This document shows, piece by piece, positions 26,216 through 34,203 of a stretch of DNA of 64,000 bases (positions are counted from its first letter, which is position 1; every line of letters starts with the position of its first letter). The position numbers and the translations under genes were made by a program. Where the stretch lies: the NCBI RefSeq assembly GCF_040676775.1, contig NZ_JBFAPP010000021.1:81875-145874 (forward strand), given 5' to 3'. Under the pieces are notes generated by a model, which was given only the letters and a program-made list of their open reading frames with translations, made no database searches and was not told where the DNA came from. The DNA comes from Micromonospora_G sp040676775. Its GTDB lineage: Bacteria; Actinomycetota; Actinomycetes; Mycobacteriales; Micromonosporaceae.

Positions 26216-27858
26216 GCCGACTTCCCACCCGTCGGGCCGCTCGGCTGGTCCGGCCCGTTCGGCGGCTCCGCGGTGGCCACCGGGCCGGCCGGCCGGGGCA
26301 CCAGCCCCAGCCGTGGCCCGGCCACCGGTTCCGCACCCGCGCGGGGCGCCAACGGCCCGGCGACGGGTTCCGCACCGGGACGGGGCGCCAACGGCCCGGT
26401 CACCGGTCCGACCCGTGCTCCGACGACCGGTTCCGCACCCGCGCGAGGTGCCACCGGGCCGGCCGCCGCCACCGCCCGGACCAGCCGACCCGCGATCTCC
26501 GGCGTACCGGCCCAGTGCAGGATGAGCTGCGAGGCGTGCACCTGACGCCAGACGAAGCCCTCCGGCGTACCGCCGCCCCAGGTCCAGGCCGGCGTCTGCC
26601 CGGCGCGCGGGGTGAGCACCCCGCGGTGCTGCTTGTAGCCGATCAGCCGGGCGCCGAGCGGGGCGACCACGCTGGCCGCGCGAGCGGTCGCCTCGCGGTA
26701 GCCGACCACGATCCGGTCCGTGCTCTCCCCGGTCGCGTCCAGCACCCCGCACATCGGTCGCCCGTCGAACTCGCGGGACAGCCAGAGCACGCCCGCCCCG
26801 TCGGCGAGCACCGGCCGACCGGACCGGGCCAGGTCGGCCACGGCCGCACCGAGCCGGCGGTTCGCGGACAGCTCCTCCGCGTACGACTCGGGCAGCCCGC
26901 CGCCGACGACCAGCGCATCGGTCCCCTCGGGCAGTTCCTCGTCGACCAGCGGGTCGAACGGCACCACCTCGGCGCCCGCGGCGGCAAGCAGCTCGACGGT
27001 TTCCGGGTAGGAGTAGGAGAGCGCCTTGGAGCCGGCCAGCGCGATCACCGGCCGCCGCCCGCCGTTCGCGCCGACCGGCGCCCCGGACGGTCCAGGCTGG
27101 CCGGCGCCGCTGACCTGGGCGAGCGCGTCGGCCGCCGACCAAGGCTCGACACCGAGCCGGGGCGCCGAGTGGGCCAGTGACAGCAACCGGTCGAGGTCGA
27201 CGGTGCCGCTGATCGCCTCACCCAGCCGCCGCACCCCCCGGTACGCGTCCACGCCCTGCTGGAGCACCGGCACCACCCCGTGCTCGCGCGACGGCAGGAC
27301 GGCGGGCAGTTGGTGCCGGCGCAGCGCACCGAAGACCGGTACGCCGATGTCGTCGAGCGCGTCCCGGAGCAACTGTTCGTGCCGGTCCGACGCAACCCGG
27401 TTGAGGATGACCCCGCCGAGCCAGAGCATCTCGTCGTACGCACGGAAGCCGTGCACCAGCGCGGCCACCGACTGACCCATCGCCGCGACATCGACGACCA
27501 GCACCACCGGGGCGCGCAGCTCGGTCGCCACGGCAGCGGTCGAGTCGGTTTCGGAACGCCCGGCAAGGCTGTCGAACAGGCCCATGGTCCCCTCGACCAC
27601 AGCCACGTCCGCGCCCGCCGAGCCGTGCGCGAAGATCGGCGCGACCCGGTGCGGACCGACCAGCCTCGGGTCGAGGTTGCGTCCCGGCCGCCGGGCGGCG
27701 AACCCCAGGTACGCGGCGTCGATCTGGTCCGGGCCGACCTTGAAACCGGCGGCGGCCATCCCCCGGGCGGCGTACGCGGCGAGCAGCCCGACGGCGATCG
27801 CGGTCTTACCGTGTCCCGAAGAGGGCGCACTCACCAGTACGCGCGGCACGGCGGTCAT
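26212..27858 (-). CDS. cobB: Cobyrinate a,c-diamide synthase-like protein lacking the usual glutaminase cysteine
   Basis: CobB amidates cobyrinate at the a and c carboxylates using ATP and glutamine. The N-terminal ATPase half has VLVSAPSSGHGKTAIAVGLL (P-loop), FKVGPDQIDAAYL, RPGRNLDPRL and VVEGTMGLFD. The C-terminal class I amidotransferase half has VIALAGSKALSYSYPETVEL and VVGGGLPESYAEELSANRRL. The position normally holding AECGG reads ADGAG (PVLADGAGVLWLSREFDG), so the expected nucleophilic cysteine is absent. After about residue 475 the protein continues as a Pro/Ala-rich tail with three copies of APRAGAEPV-like repeats. The 548-residue length exceeds the usual 450-480. It is coupled to a GNAT gene. 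GAGGAGC supports the ATG at 27858. Confidence 0.88.
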   Translation of the reverse strand: MTAVPRVLVSAPSSGHGKTAIAVGLLAAYAARGMAAAGFKVGPDQIDAAYLGFAARRPGRNLDPRLVGPHRVAPIFAHGSAGADVAVVEGTMGLFDSLAGRSETDSTAAVATELRAPVVLVVDVAAMGQSVAALVHGFRAYDEMLWLGGVILNRVASDRHEQLLRDALDDIGVPVFGALRRHQLPAVLPSREHGVVPVLQQGVDAYRGVRRLGEAISGTVDLDRLLSLAHSAPRLGVEPWSAADALAQVSGAGQPGPSGAPVGANGGRRPVIALAGSKALSYSYPETVELLAAAGAEVVPFDPLVDEELPEGTDALVVGGGLPESYAEELSANRRLGAAVADLARSGRPVLADGAGVLWLSREFDGRPMCGVLDATGESTDRIVVGYREATARAASVVAPLGARLIGYKQHRGVLTPRAGQTPAWTWGGGTPEGFVWRQVHASQLILHWAGTPEIAGRLVRAVAAAGPVAPRAGAEPVVGARVGPVTGPLAPRPGAEPVAGPLAPRAGAEPVAGPRLGLVPRPAGPVATAEPPNGPDQPSGPTGGKSA

Positions 27859-28083
27859 GGTCGGCTCCTCGGGGGCGAACGGGGTACCGGGGTCGGACTG
27901 CGGGGCGGGGCACGGTTACCGGGGCGGCCGGGTCCGTTACCCGAACCGTGAGCAGACGTGACGGGGCGGACCAACCCGGCAACCGGATCGCCGGGCGTGA
28001 CGATACCGGGCGTCGGAAAGACCCGCCGGCCGCCGATCCGGGCACCAGCGTAGTGGCTGCCGTCACACGGGTAACCTCGTGTC

Positions 28084-28905
28084 GTGTACCGCTTCCTGCT
28101 CACCCCACGCTGGCTGGGCATCCTCGCCCTGACGCTGGCCGCGGCCGCGGTGATGGTGCTGCTCGGTAACTGGCAGTTGAGCCGCTACCGGGAGCGGTCC
28201 GCGATCAACGAACGGATCGACGCCGCCGACCGGATCGCGCCGGTCCCGCTGGCCGAGGTGCTGCCCCCGGCGGGCGGCGCGGCCGGGACGGCGGGCAACG
28301 CGCCGGTCAAGGAGGTGGCCTGGACCCGGGTCACCGTCACCGGGCGTTACGACACCGCCAACACCATCGTCGTACGGGGCCGGACGGTGGACGGCAAGGT
28401 CGGCTTCGAGGTGGTCAGCCCGCTGCTGCTCGACGACGGCAGCGCCGTGCTGGTCGACCACGGGTGGGTTCCGCCGCCGGGTGGTTCCGCCACGGAGCAG
28501 CCTCGGATCCCGGCGATCCCCACCGGGCAGGTGACGGTGGTCGGCCGGGTGCACATGTCGGAGAGCAAGCCCGGTGCGGTGGACCGTCGCGACGGCAAGC
28601 TGGAGACCCGCCGGGTGGCCGTACCCCGGTTGGCGCGCGAGCTGCCGTACCCGCTGTTCGGGGCGTACCTGCTGGTCGGCGAGCAGACCCCGGCGGCCGA
28701 TCCGACGTTCGCGGCGGTGCCGATCCAGCACGAGAACAACTGGCAGAACGCCGGCTACGTGATCCAGTGGTGGCTGTTCGCCCTGATGACGCTCTACGGG
28801 TTCGGTTGGTTGGCCCGCCGGGAGGCGCTCGGCGACACCCTGCCGAAGACCCGTGACGGTGCCCCGCGCAGCCGGGACCGGGCCGCCGACCCGGCACCCG
28901 CCTGA
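28084..28905 (+). CDS. SURF1 family cytochrome oxidase assembly protein
   Basis: This is a 273-residue membrane protein with two helices enclosing an extracytoplasmic domain, the SURF1/Shy1 layout. The first helix (LGILALTLAAAAVMVLLGNW) is followed by the diagnostic QLSRYRER. The domain contains VTVTGRYDTANTIVVRGR, VVSPLLLDDGSAVLVDHGWV and VVGRVHMSES. The last helix is in NAGYVIQWWLFALMTLYGFG, followed by WLARRE. Members help insert haem a or mature aa3-type oxidase. It starts at the GTG at 28084. It is convergent with the DNA ligase gene (13 bases apart). Confidence 0.92.
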   Translation: MYRFLLTPRWLGILALTLAAAAVMVLLGNWQLSRYRERSAINERIDAADRIAPVPLAEVLPPAGGAAGTAGNAPVKEVAWTRVTVTGRYDTANTIVVRGRTVDGKVGFEVVSPLLLDDGSAVLVDHGWVPPPGGSATEQPRIPAIPTGQVTVVGRVHMSESKPGAVDRRDGKLETRRVAVPRLARELPYPLFGAYLLVGEQTPAADPTFAAVPIQHENNWQNAGYVIQWWLFALMTLYGFGWLARREALGDTLPKTRDGAPRSRDRAADPAPA

Positions 28906-28918
28906 CCGATCTCCTGGG

Positions 28919-30664
28919 TCAGCCGCTGACCCGGCCGGCGTGGATGGCCCGGACCATGTCGATGGTGTCCGCCTCGGCGGCGGTCTTGTCGTCCCGGTAG
29001 CGGATCACCCGGGCGAACCGCAACGCCATCCCGCCCGGGTACCGGGAGCTGGTCTGCACCCCGTCGAAGGCGATCTCGACCACCTGCTCGGGCCGGACCC
29101 GGACCACCCAGTCGCCCCGCTCGACCGCCAGCCCGAGGAAGCGTTCGGTCTGCCAGCGCAGCAGTTCGTCGGTGAGGCCCTTGAAGGTCTTGCCGAGCAT
29201 GACGAAACCGCCGTCGTGCGGGTCGCGGGCGCCGAGGTGCAGGTTCGACAGCCAGCCCTGGCGGCGGCCGCTGCCCCACTCGACCGCGAGCACCACCAGG
29301 TCGAGCGTGTGCCGGGGCTTGACCTTGATCCAGCCGCCGCCACGCCGACCGGCCTCGTACGGCGCGTCCGGCGACTTCACCACCACTCCCTCCTGCCCGG
29401 CGTCGAGCGCGGCGGCGAACGCGTCGGCGGCGGCCAGCACACTGTCGACGGTCATCCGGCCGACGAGTTGCGGTGCGGCGACCGTGTCGGCCAGCGCCGC
29501 CCACCGCTGCCGGCCGGGCGCGTCGAGCAGGTCCGTGCCGTCGAGGTGCAGCAGGTCGAAGAAGTACGGCGTGAGCACGGTCGCGCCGGTGCTGCCGGCG
29601 GCTGCGCGTACCGCCGGGGCGGCCGGTTCCGGGCGGGCCGGCACCGGTAGCTGGGCCGGGGTGGGTGGATCGGTCGGCGCGGGTGGTGCGGCCGGGGCGG
29701 CGCCGAAGGAACGGACCGGTTCGGTCGCCGTCTGTTCGGCGGCCACCTCGGCGGAGAGCCCGGCGGTGGCGCTGCGGCGGGCGCCACGGGTGGCGGCCCG
29801 GCTGGCGGTCTCCTGGAACGGCCGGGGTCGGCCGGTGGCGTCCAGCGCGATCGCCTCGCCGTCGAGCACGAGTTCCCGGGCGGGCAGCGCGCGTACGGCG
29901 GCGACCACCTCGGGCACCCTGGCGGTGATGTCGTCGAGGCTGCGGGTGAAGACGGCGATCTCGCCGCCTGAGCGGTGCACCTGGATCCGGATGCCGTCGA
30001 GTTTGACGTCGACCACGGCCGGTGTCCCGGTCGCCCCGATGGCCTCGTCGACCGAGGGCGCGCTGGAGGCGAGCATCGGGGCGAGGGGTCGGCCGACCCG
30101 CAGGCTGATCTCACCGAGCGCGGCGGAGCCGCCGGTCAGGGCCGCCGTCGCGACCGCTTTCAGGTCGCCGGCCAGCAACAATGCCCGGCGTACGGCCGGG
30201 AGCGGCACCTGCGCGGCCTGGGCGATGGCGTCGGCCAGCAGTCCCGCCTGGGCGCCCTGGCGCAGTTCCCCGCCGAAGAGCCCGACCAGCAGTCGTTGCT
30301 CGTCGACGGTGGCGGCGCCGAAGAGCCGGCCGATCAGCTCGCGGCGGCGGGCCTGCGAACCGGGGCCGGCGACGGCGGAGATGTCGTCGATGGCCGTGTC
30401 GACGTCGGCCACGGTCAGCGACGGGTGTTCCGCCGGTGGCGGCAGGTCGCGCAGGGCGGCATAGCCGACCCCGGTCTGCCGCTGGCGCAGCTCGCCGGCC
30501 AGGTAGGCGGCGCCGGCCGGGATCTCGTCCGGGGCGAGGCCCCGCAGCGCGGCGGCCAGCAGCTCGACCTTGGCCCGTCGGGCGGAGGTCGCTGTCACGG
30601 CGGCGGAGGTGGCCGCCAGGTCGAGGAACCGCACGTCCCCAATCCTGGCAGCCCCCTCCGACAA
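28919..30664 (-). CDS. ATP-dependent DNA ligase (LigB/archaeal-eukaryotic type) with a Pro-rich insert
   Basis: This predicted nick-sealing enzyme has 581 residues. The N-terminal helical DNA-binding region (FLDLAATSAAVTATSARRAK ... GGELRQGAQAGLLADAIAQA) is followed by the nucleotidyltransferase domain with motif I VVDVKLDGIRIQ (Lys221 carries AMP), motif Ia/III (VFTRSLDDIT, ELVLDGEAIAL), motif IV EGVVVKSPDAPYE and motif V GGGWIKVKPRHTLD. The C-terminal OB fold has FVMLGKTFKGLTDELL. Between motif III and FFDLLHLDG an Ala/Pro-rich, probably disordered stretch of about 65 residues (297-361) is inserted. The start may be the GTG at 30634, ten codons in, which has AGGA upstream. Repair rather than replication is the expected role. 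Confidence 0.9.
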   Translation of the reverse strand: MSEGAARIGDVRFLDLAATSAAVTATSARRAKVELLAAALRGLAPDEIPAGAAYLAGELRQRQTGVGYAALRDLPPPAEHPSLTVADVDTAIDDISAVAGPGSQARRRELIGRLFGAATVDEQRLLVGLFGGELRQGAQAGLLADAIAQAAQVPLPAVRRALLLAGDLKAVATAALTGGSAALGEISLRVGRPLAPMLASSAPSVDEAIGATGTPAVVDVKLDGIRIQVHRSGGEIAVFTRSLDDITARVPEVVAAVRALPARELVLDGEAIALDATGRPRPFQETASRAATRGARRSATAGLSAEVAAEQTATEPVRSFGAAPAAPPAPTDPPTPAQLPVPARPEPAAPAVRAAAGSTGATVLTPYFFDLLHLDGTDLLDAPGRQRWAALADTVAAPQLVGRMTVDSVLAAADAFAAALDAGQEGVVVKSPDAPYEAGRRGGGWIKVKPRHTLDLVVLAVEWGSGRRQGWLSNLHLGARDPHDGGFVMLGKTFKGLTDELLRWQTERFLGLAVERGDWVVRVRPEQVVEIAFDGVQTSSRYPGGMALRFARVIRYRDDKTAAEADTIDMVRAIHAGRVSG

Positions 30665-30677
30665 ACCGTGGGCAAAG

Positions 30678-30884
30678 CTAAACGGAGATCGGCTCCTCGA
30701 TCCGCATGCCCCGGGCCCGTATCTCGTCGGCGACCCGGGAAAGTACGGCGTCGAGCGCGCAGAGAACGCTGGAAAGTTCGCCGAGCTGGTCCTTCAGCAC
30801 TTCCTCGGACCATGCGGAGACGTTGACGTCCCCCAGAGCACTGACAGCGGCGTCGAGCCGCACAATGGCCTCGTTCGTACTCAT
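30678..30884 (-). CDS. Small helical protein resembling the N-terminus of DUF222 proteins
   Basis: This 68-residue protein starts at the ATG at 30884 (MSTNEAIVRLDAAVSALGD). It is entirely helical, with LKDQLGELSSVLCALDAVLS and RVADEIRARGMRIEEPISV. The pattern of a short Asp/Glu-rich helix followed by a long amphipathic helix ending in RARG resembles the first 60 residues of the DUF222/13E12-type HNH proteins of Actinobacteria, but the rest of such a protein is missing. It may be a stand-alone small protein or a remnant. It ends 13 bases before the ligase gene, with which it may be co-transcribed. Confidence 0.55.
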   Translation of the reverse strand: MSTNEAIVRLDAAVSALGDVNVSAWSEEVLKDQLGELSSVLCALDAVLSRVADEIRARGMRIEEPISV

Positions 30885-31064
30885 GTTCGAAACCATACTG
30901 CACGACTCGGGACGTACGCAGCAACTTCGCCCATTCTCTGCGCGGCGCCTGACCCGATTCCCGCTGGCACGTCTCACATCACCCGCCGCACGCTTCCCAC
31001 CTGCACCTTCGCGGGGTAGCGTGCCGAGTTGATCAACCCGATTCGTGGAAAGAAACCGAAACAC

Positions 31065-32744
31065 ATGACCCTCAAGCGTGTCCTGCGCGGAGTCGGAGCG
31101 GGTGTCGCGGCCCTACTGGTCGCCGGCACCCTGACCGGCGTCGCCGGTCCGGCTCAGGCGGCCGAGGCGAAGCCCGAACTCGACCTGTCATTCCAGAACG
31201 ACGCCATCGTCAACAACACCCCCACGACCATCGGCACCTACATCAACAACCGTGGCGACGCTCCGGCGACCGGGGTCGTGGTGACGTTCGACGCCAGCGC
31301 GGTGGCCGACAAGGTCGACATCTCGGTGCCGGACTGGAACGAAGACTGCAAGCTGGACGGCGCGAAGATCGTCTGCCAGTACGGCAGCCTGGCGCCCGGC
31401 CAGAGCGAGACCATCTACGCGATCACCCTGGCGAGCAAGCCCCGCGTCACCCCCGGCGACGCCGGCTCGGTGCAGGTGACGATCAAGAGCACGGAAGAGG
31501 ACGGCGCACCGGGCAACAACACGGTCCCGCTGCCGGTCACCATCGTGGCGTCCGGACCCGACCTGGTCGCCCTGGCCGACGACCTCGGCTCCGAAACCGA
31601 CCGGGTCGGCCCCGGCGACACCGTGCCGGTGCTCGGTGCCGTACAGAACGAGGGCGACACCGCCACCACCGACATCTCGGTGAGCTGGCAGCTACCCGGC
31701 GAGGGCGCGTTCGTCGAACGGTACGACGACTGCGAGTACACGGACGTCTGGCCCGGTACCCACCCGGCGGGTTACGTGTACGGGCCGTCCTGGGTGACCT
31801 GCGTCGCGCCACTGGTGCTCCAGCCCGGCGAGACCGCCCTGCTGTTCGACCCGGCAACCGGCGAGTCTCTGTTCAACGCGACCTTCGGCAAGAACCTGCT
31901 CGGCCCGGACAGCCTGTACGGGTTCCTCCAGGTCGGTCTGGCCGACGAGGAGTCGGTCGCCCAGGCGCGGAAGCAGACCAAGGGTGGGCCGTCGTTCGCG
32001 GCGAAGCTCAGGAGCCTGACCATCCAGACCAGCAAGGCCAAGCGGGCCGCTGCCGCGCGGGAACTGGACGACTCCGACAACATCGCCGATTTCCAGCTCT
32101 GGACCAAGCCGAACACGATCGACTTCTCGGTCACCGCGGAACCGGTGACCGGCGCGGTCGGTGACGTCGTCGAGGTGCCGTACACCGTGGTCAACAACGG
32201 ACCGTCGGACGGCGGTGCGGGCTGGAAGGTCGTGGCGCCGAGCGGGACCGTCCTGCTGCCGAGCGAGTGGTGCTACGAGCGCGACGCCGACGGCCACATC
32301 CTGCCCGAGTCGACCACGCAGGGTTGCAGCATCGAGAGCTTCTTCCCCTCCACCGCGTCCGGCTACGGCCGGATCAGCTCGAAGTTGCGCATCAAGATCA
32401 AGTCGACGCCGGGTACGAACGGCACGATCACCGTCGACAACTACGGACCCGCGACCGAGTCGAAGCACGACAACGACGTCGCGAAGATCGTCCTCGGTAC
32501 GCCCGGCAGCAACACGCCGGGCACGGGCGACGGCGGTAGCGGCGACGGCGGTAGCGGCGACGGCGGTAGCGGCGACGGCGGTGCCGGAGCCGGTGGTGGG
32601 CTGCCGGTGACCGGTGTCCAGGCGGGGCTGCTCGGCGGCGTCGGCGGTGCCGCGCTGATCGCCGGTGCCACGCTCTTCCTGCTCGCCCGACGCCGCCGGC
32701 TGGTGCTGGTGGTGCCGAGCGAGGACGGCACCGGGAAGCTGTGA
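31065..32744 (+). CDS. LPVTG-anchored surface protein with Ig-like repeats
   Basis: This 559-residue exported protein has a signal peptide (MTLKRVLRGVGAGVAALLVA ... GPAQAAEA). Three beta-sandwich, DUF11-like modules follow: PELDLSFQNDAIVNNTPTTI, GPDLVALADDLGSETDRVGP and TIDFSVTAEPVTGAVGDVVE. A GDGGS tandem-repeat linker, LPVTG at residues 513-517, a membrane helix (LLGGVGGAALIAGATLFLLA) and RRRR come last. This is a complete cell-wall sorting signal, so a sortase should link it to the cell wall. No sortase is adjacent; one is encoded at 4.5 kb. I chose the ATG at 31065 because the signal peptide begins there; GGAAAG lies upstream. The ligand or role is unknown. Confidence 0.85.
   Translation: MTLKRVLRGVGAGVAALLVAGTLTGVAGPAQAAEAKPELDLSFQNDAIVNNTPTTIGTYINNRGDAPATGVVVTFDASAVADKVDISVPDWNEDCKLDGAKIVCQYGSLAPGQSETIYAITLASKPRVTPGDAGSVQVTIKSTEEDGAPGNNTVPLPVTIVASGPDLVALADDLGSETDRVGPGDTVPVLGAVQNEGDTATTDISVSWQLPGEGAFVERYDDCEYTDVWPGTHPAGYVYGPSWVTCVAPLVLQPGETALLFDPATGESLFNATFGKNLLGPDSLYGFLQVGLADEESVAQARKQTKGGPSFAAKLRSLTIQTSKAKRAAAARELDDSDNIADFQLWTKPNTIDFSVTAEPVTGAVGDVVEVPYTVVNNGPSDGGAGWKVVAPSGTVLLPSEWCYERDADGHILPESTTQGCSIESFFPSTASGYGRISSKLRIKIKSTPGTNGTITVDNYGPATESKHDNDVAKIVLGTPGSNTPGTGDGGSGDGGSGDGGSGDGGAGAGGGLPVTGVQAGLLGGVGGAALIAGATLFLLARRRRLVLVVPSEDGTGKL
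32526..32585 (+). repeat. 15-bp tandem repeat, four units
   Basis: GGCGACGGCGGTAGC is repeated at 32526, 32541 and 32556, and once more with one variant end at 32571. It encodes GDGGS units of the linker before the LPVTG signal. Perfect identity between units suggests recent expansion or ongoing length variation. Confidence 0.9.
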
Positions 32745-32758
32745 CCCGGTAGAACTGC

Positions 32759-32796
32759 CGTGGGCCGTGGTCGGACACCTCCGACCACGGCCCACG
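32759..32796. terminator. Bidirectional hairpin terminator between surface protein and dipeptidase genes
   Basis: This is a perfect 17-bp stem (CGTGGGCCGTGGTCGGA at 32759-32775 with its complement at 32780-32796) and a CACC loop. It lies 14 bases after the stop of the surface-protein gene and 18 bases before the stop of the convergent dipeptidase gene, so it can serve both. Confidence 0.9.
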
Positions 32797-32814
32797 TCGT
32801 CTTCCCGATGGCGA

Positions 32815-34182
32815 TCAGCCCGCCGCGGCGGCCGCCTCGGCGACCTTGGCCAGCAGCAGCGTCTCGGCCAGGCAGACCCGCGCGAACTCGCCGAGGTGCA
32901 GGCTCTCGTTCGGCCCGTGCGCCCGCGCGTGCGGGTCCTCCACCCCGGTCACCAGGATCGCCGCCTGCGGGAACATCTCCTGGAAGGTGGCGATGAACGG
33001 GATCGAACCACCGACACCGATGTCGACCGGCTGGACGCCGTCCCAGGCCGACTCGAAGGCGCCCCGCGCCGCGTCGAAGTACGGCCCGGTCGCGTCGATC
33101 ACGCACGGCTCGCCGTCGTGCTCGAACGTGACCACGGCCGTGGTGCCCCACGGGGCGTGCTTCTCCAGGTGCCCGCGCAGTGCGGCGTACGCCTGCTTCG
33201 GGTCGTCGCCCGGCGCCAGCCGTACGCTCAGCTTGGCCTTCGCGGCCGGGACCAGGGCGTTGGGCGCACCGACGGTCGGCGGCGCGTCGATGGCCAGGAT
33301 GGCCAGCGCCGGCTTGGTCCAGATCCGGTCGGTGAGCCGCCCGGTGCCGATGAAGGTGACACCGTCGGACAGGCCGGACTCGGCCCGCAGCCGGTCCTCC
33401 GGGTAGTCGACGGTCGCGCCGACCCGGCTGACCAGCCCGTCCACCGCCACGTCGCCCGCGTCGTCGTGCAGCGTGGCGAGTAGCCGGGTCAACGCGGTCA
33501 GCGCGTCCGGGACCGCACCGCCGAACATGCCGCTGTGTACGGCGTGGTCGAGCGTACGGATCTCGACGAAACAGTTCACGATGCCGCGCAGCGACGTGGT
33601 GAGCGCCGGTACGCCGATGTCCCAGTTGCCGGAGTCGGCGATCACGATCACGTCGGAGGCGATCTCGTCGCGGTGTTCCCGGAGGAGTTGCTCCAACGAG
33701 TCGGAGCCGAACTCCTCCTCGCCCTCGATGAACAGCACCACGCCCACCGGCAGGTCGTCGCCGAACGCGCGCAGCGCGGCGATGTGCGCCATGATGCCGG
33801 CCTTGTCGTCGGCCGCGCCCCGGCCGTATAGCCGCCCGTCGCGCTCCACCGGCTCGAACGGGTCGCTCTCCCACAGGCTCAGGTCGCCGACGGGCTGGAC
33901 GTCGTGGTGGGCGTAGAGCAGTGCGGTCGGCGCACCGGGCGGCGCGGCCCGCCGACCGATGACCGCCGGCTGCCCACCGGAGCGCACGATTTTTACGTCG
34001 AGCGAGCAGGCCCGCAGGAGTTCGGCGACGGCCTCGGCGGAACGTTCCACGTGTGCGTGGTCGAAGCCGTCGAACGCGATGCCGGGGATCCGGACGAGGC
34101 GCTCGAGGTCGGCCCGGACGCCCGGCAGCTCCCGCTCGATCGCGGCCCGCAACCCGGCCTCGGTGAAGATCGGTCTGGTCAT
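32815..34182 (-). CDS. M20 family dipeptidase
   Basis: This 455-residue zinc hydrolase is of the M20/M25/M40 group. Metal-binding motifs are in order: LLYAHHDVQP (first His), RLYGRGAADDKAGIMAHIAA (bridging Asp), VVLFIEGEEEFGSD (catalytic Glu and metal Glu), and a late HARAHGPNESLHLGEF (last His). The lid domain lies between TTSLRGIVNCFVEIRTLDHA and LSVRLAPGDDPKQAYAALRG. There is no signal peptide. It would hydrolyse dipeptides or N-acylated peptides in the cytosol. The M48 protease gene lies 21 bases upstream on the same strand, so co-transcription is likely. Confidence 0.9.
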   Translation of the reverse strand: MTRPIFTEAGLRAAIERELPGVRADLERLVRIPGIAFDGFDHAHVERSAEAVAELLRACSLDVKIVRSGGQPAVIGRRAAPPGAPTALLYAHHDVQPVGDLSLWESDPFEPVERDGRLYGRGAADDKAGIMAHIAALRAFGDDLPVGVVLFIEGEEEFGSDSLEQLLREHRDEIASDVIVIADSGNWDIGVPALTTSLRGIVNCFVEIRTLDHAVHSGMFGGAVPDALTALTRLLATLHDDAGDVAVDGLVSRVGATVDYPEDRLRAESGLSDGVTFIGTGRLTDRIWTKPALAILAIDAPPTVGAPNALVPAAKAKLSVRLAPGDDPKQAYAALRGHLEKHAPWGTTAVVTFEHDGEPCVIDATGPYFDAARGAFESAWDGVQPVDIGVGGSIPFIATFQEMFPQAAILVTGVEDPHARAHGPNESLHLGEFARVCLAETLLLAKVAEAAAAAG

Positions 34183-34203
34183 GACCGGAATCGTAGGCCG
34201 ACC

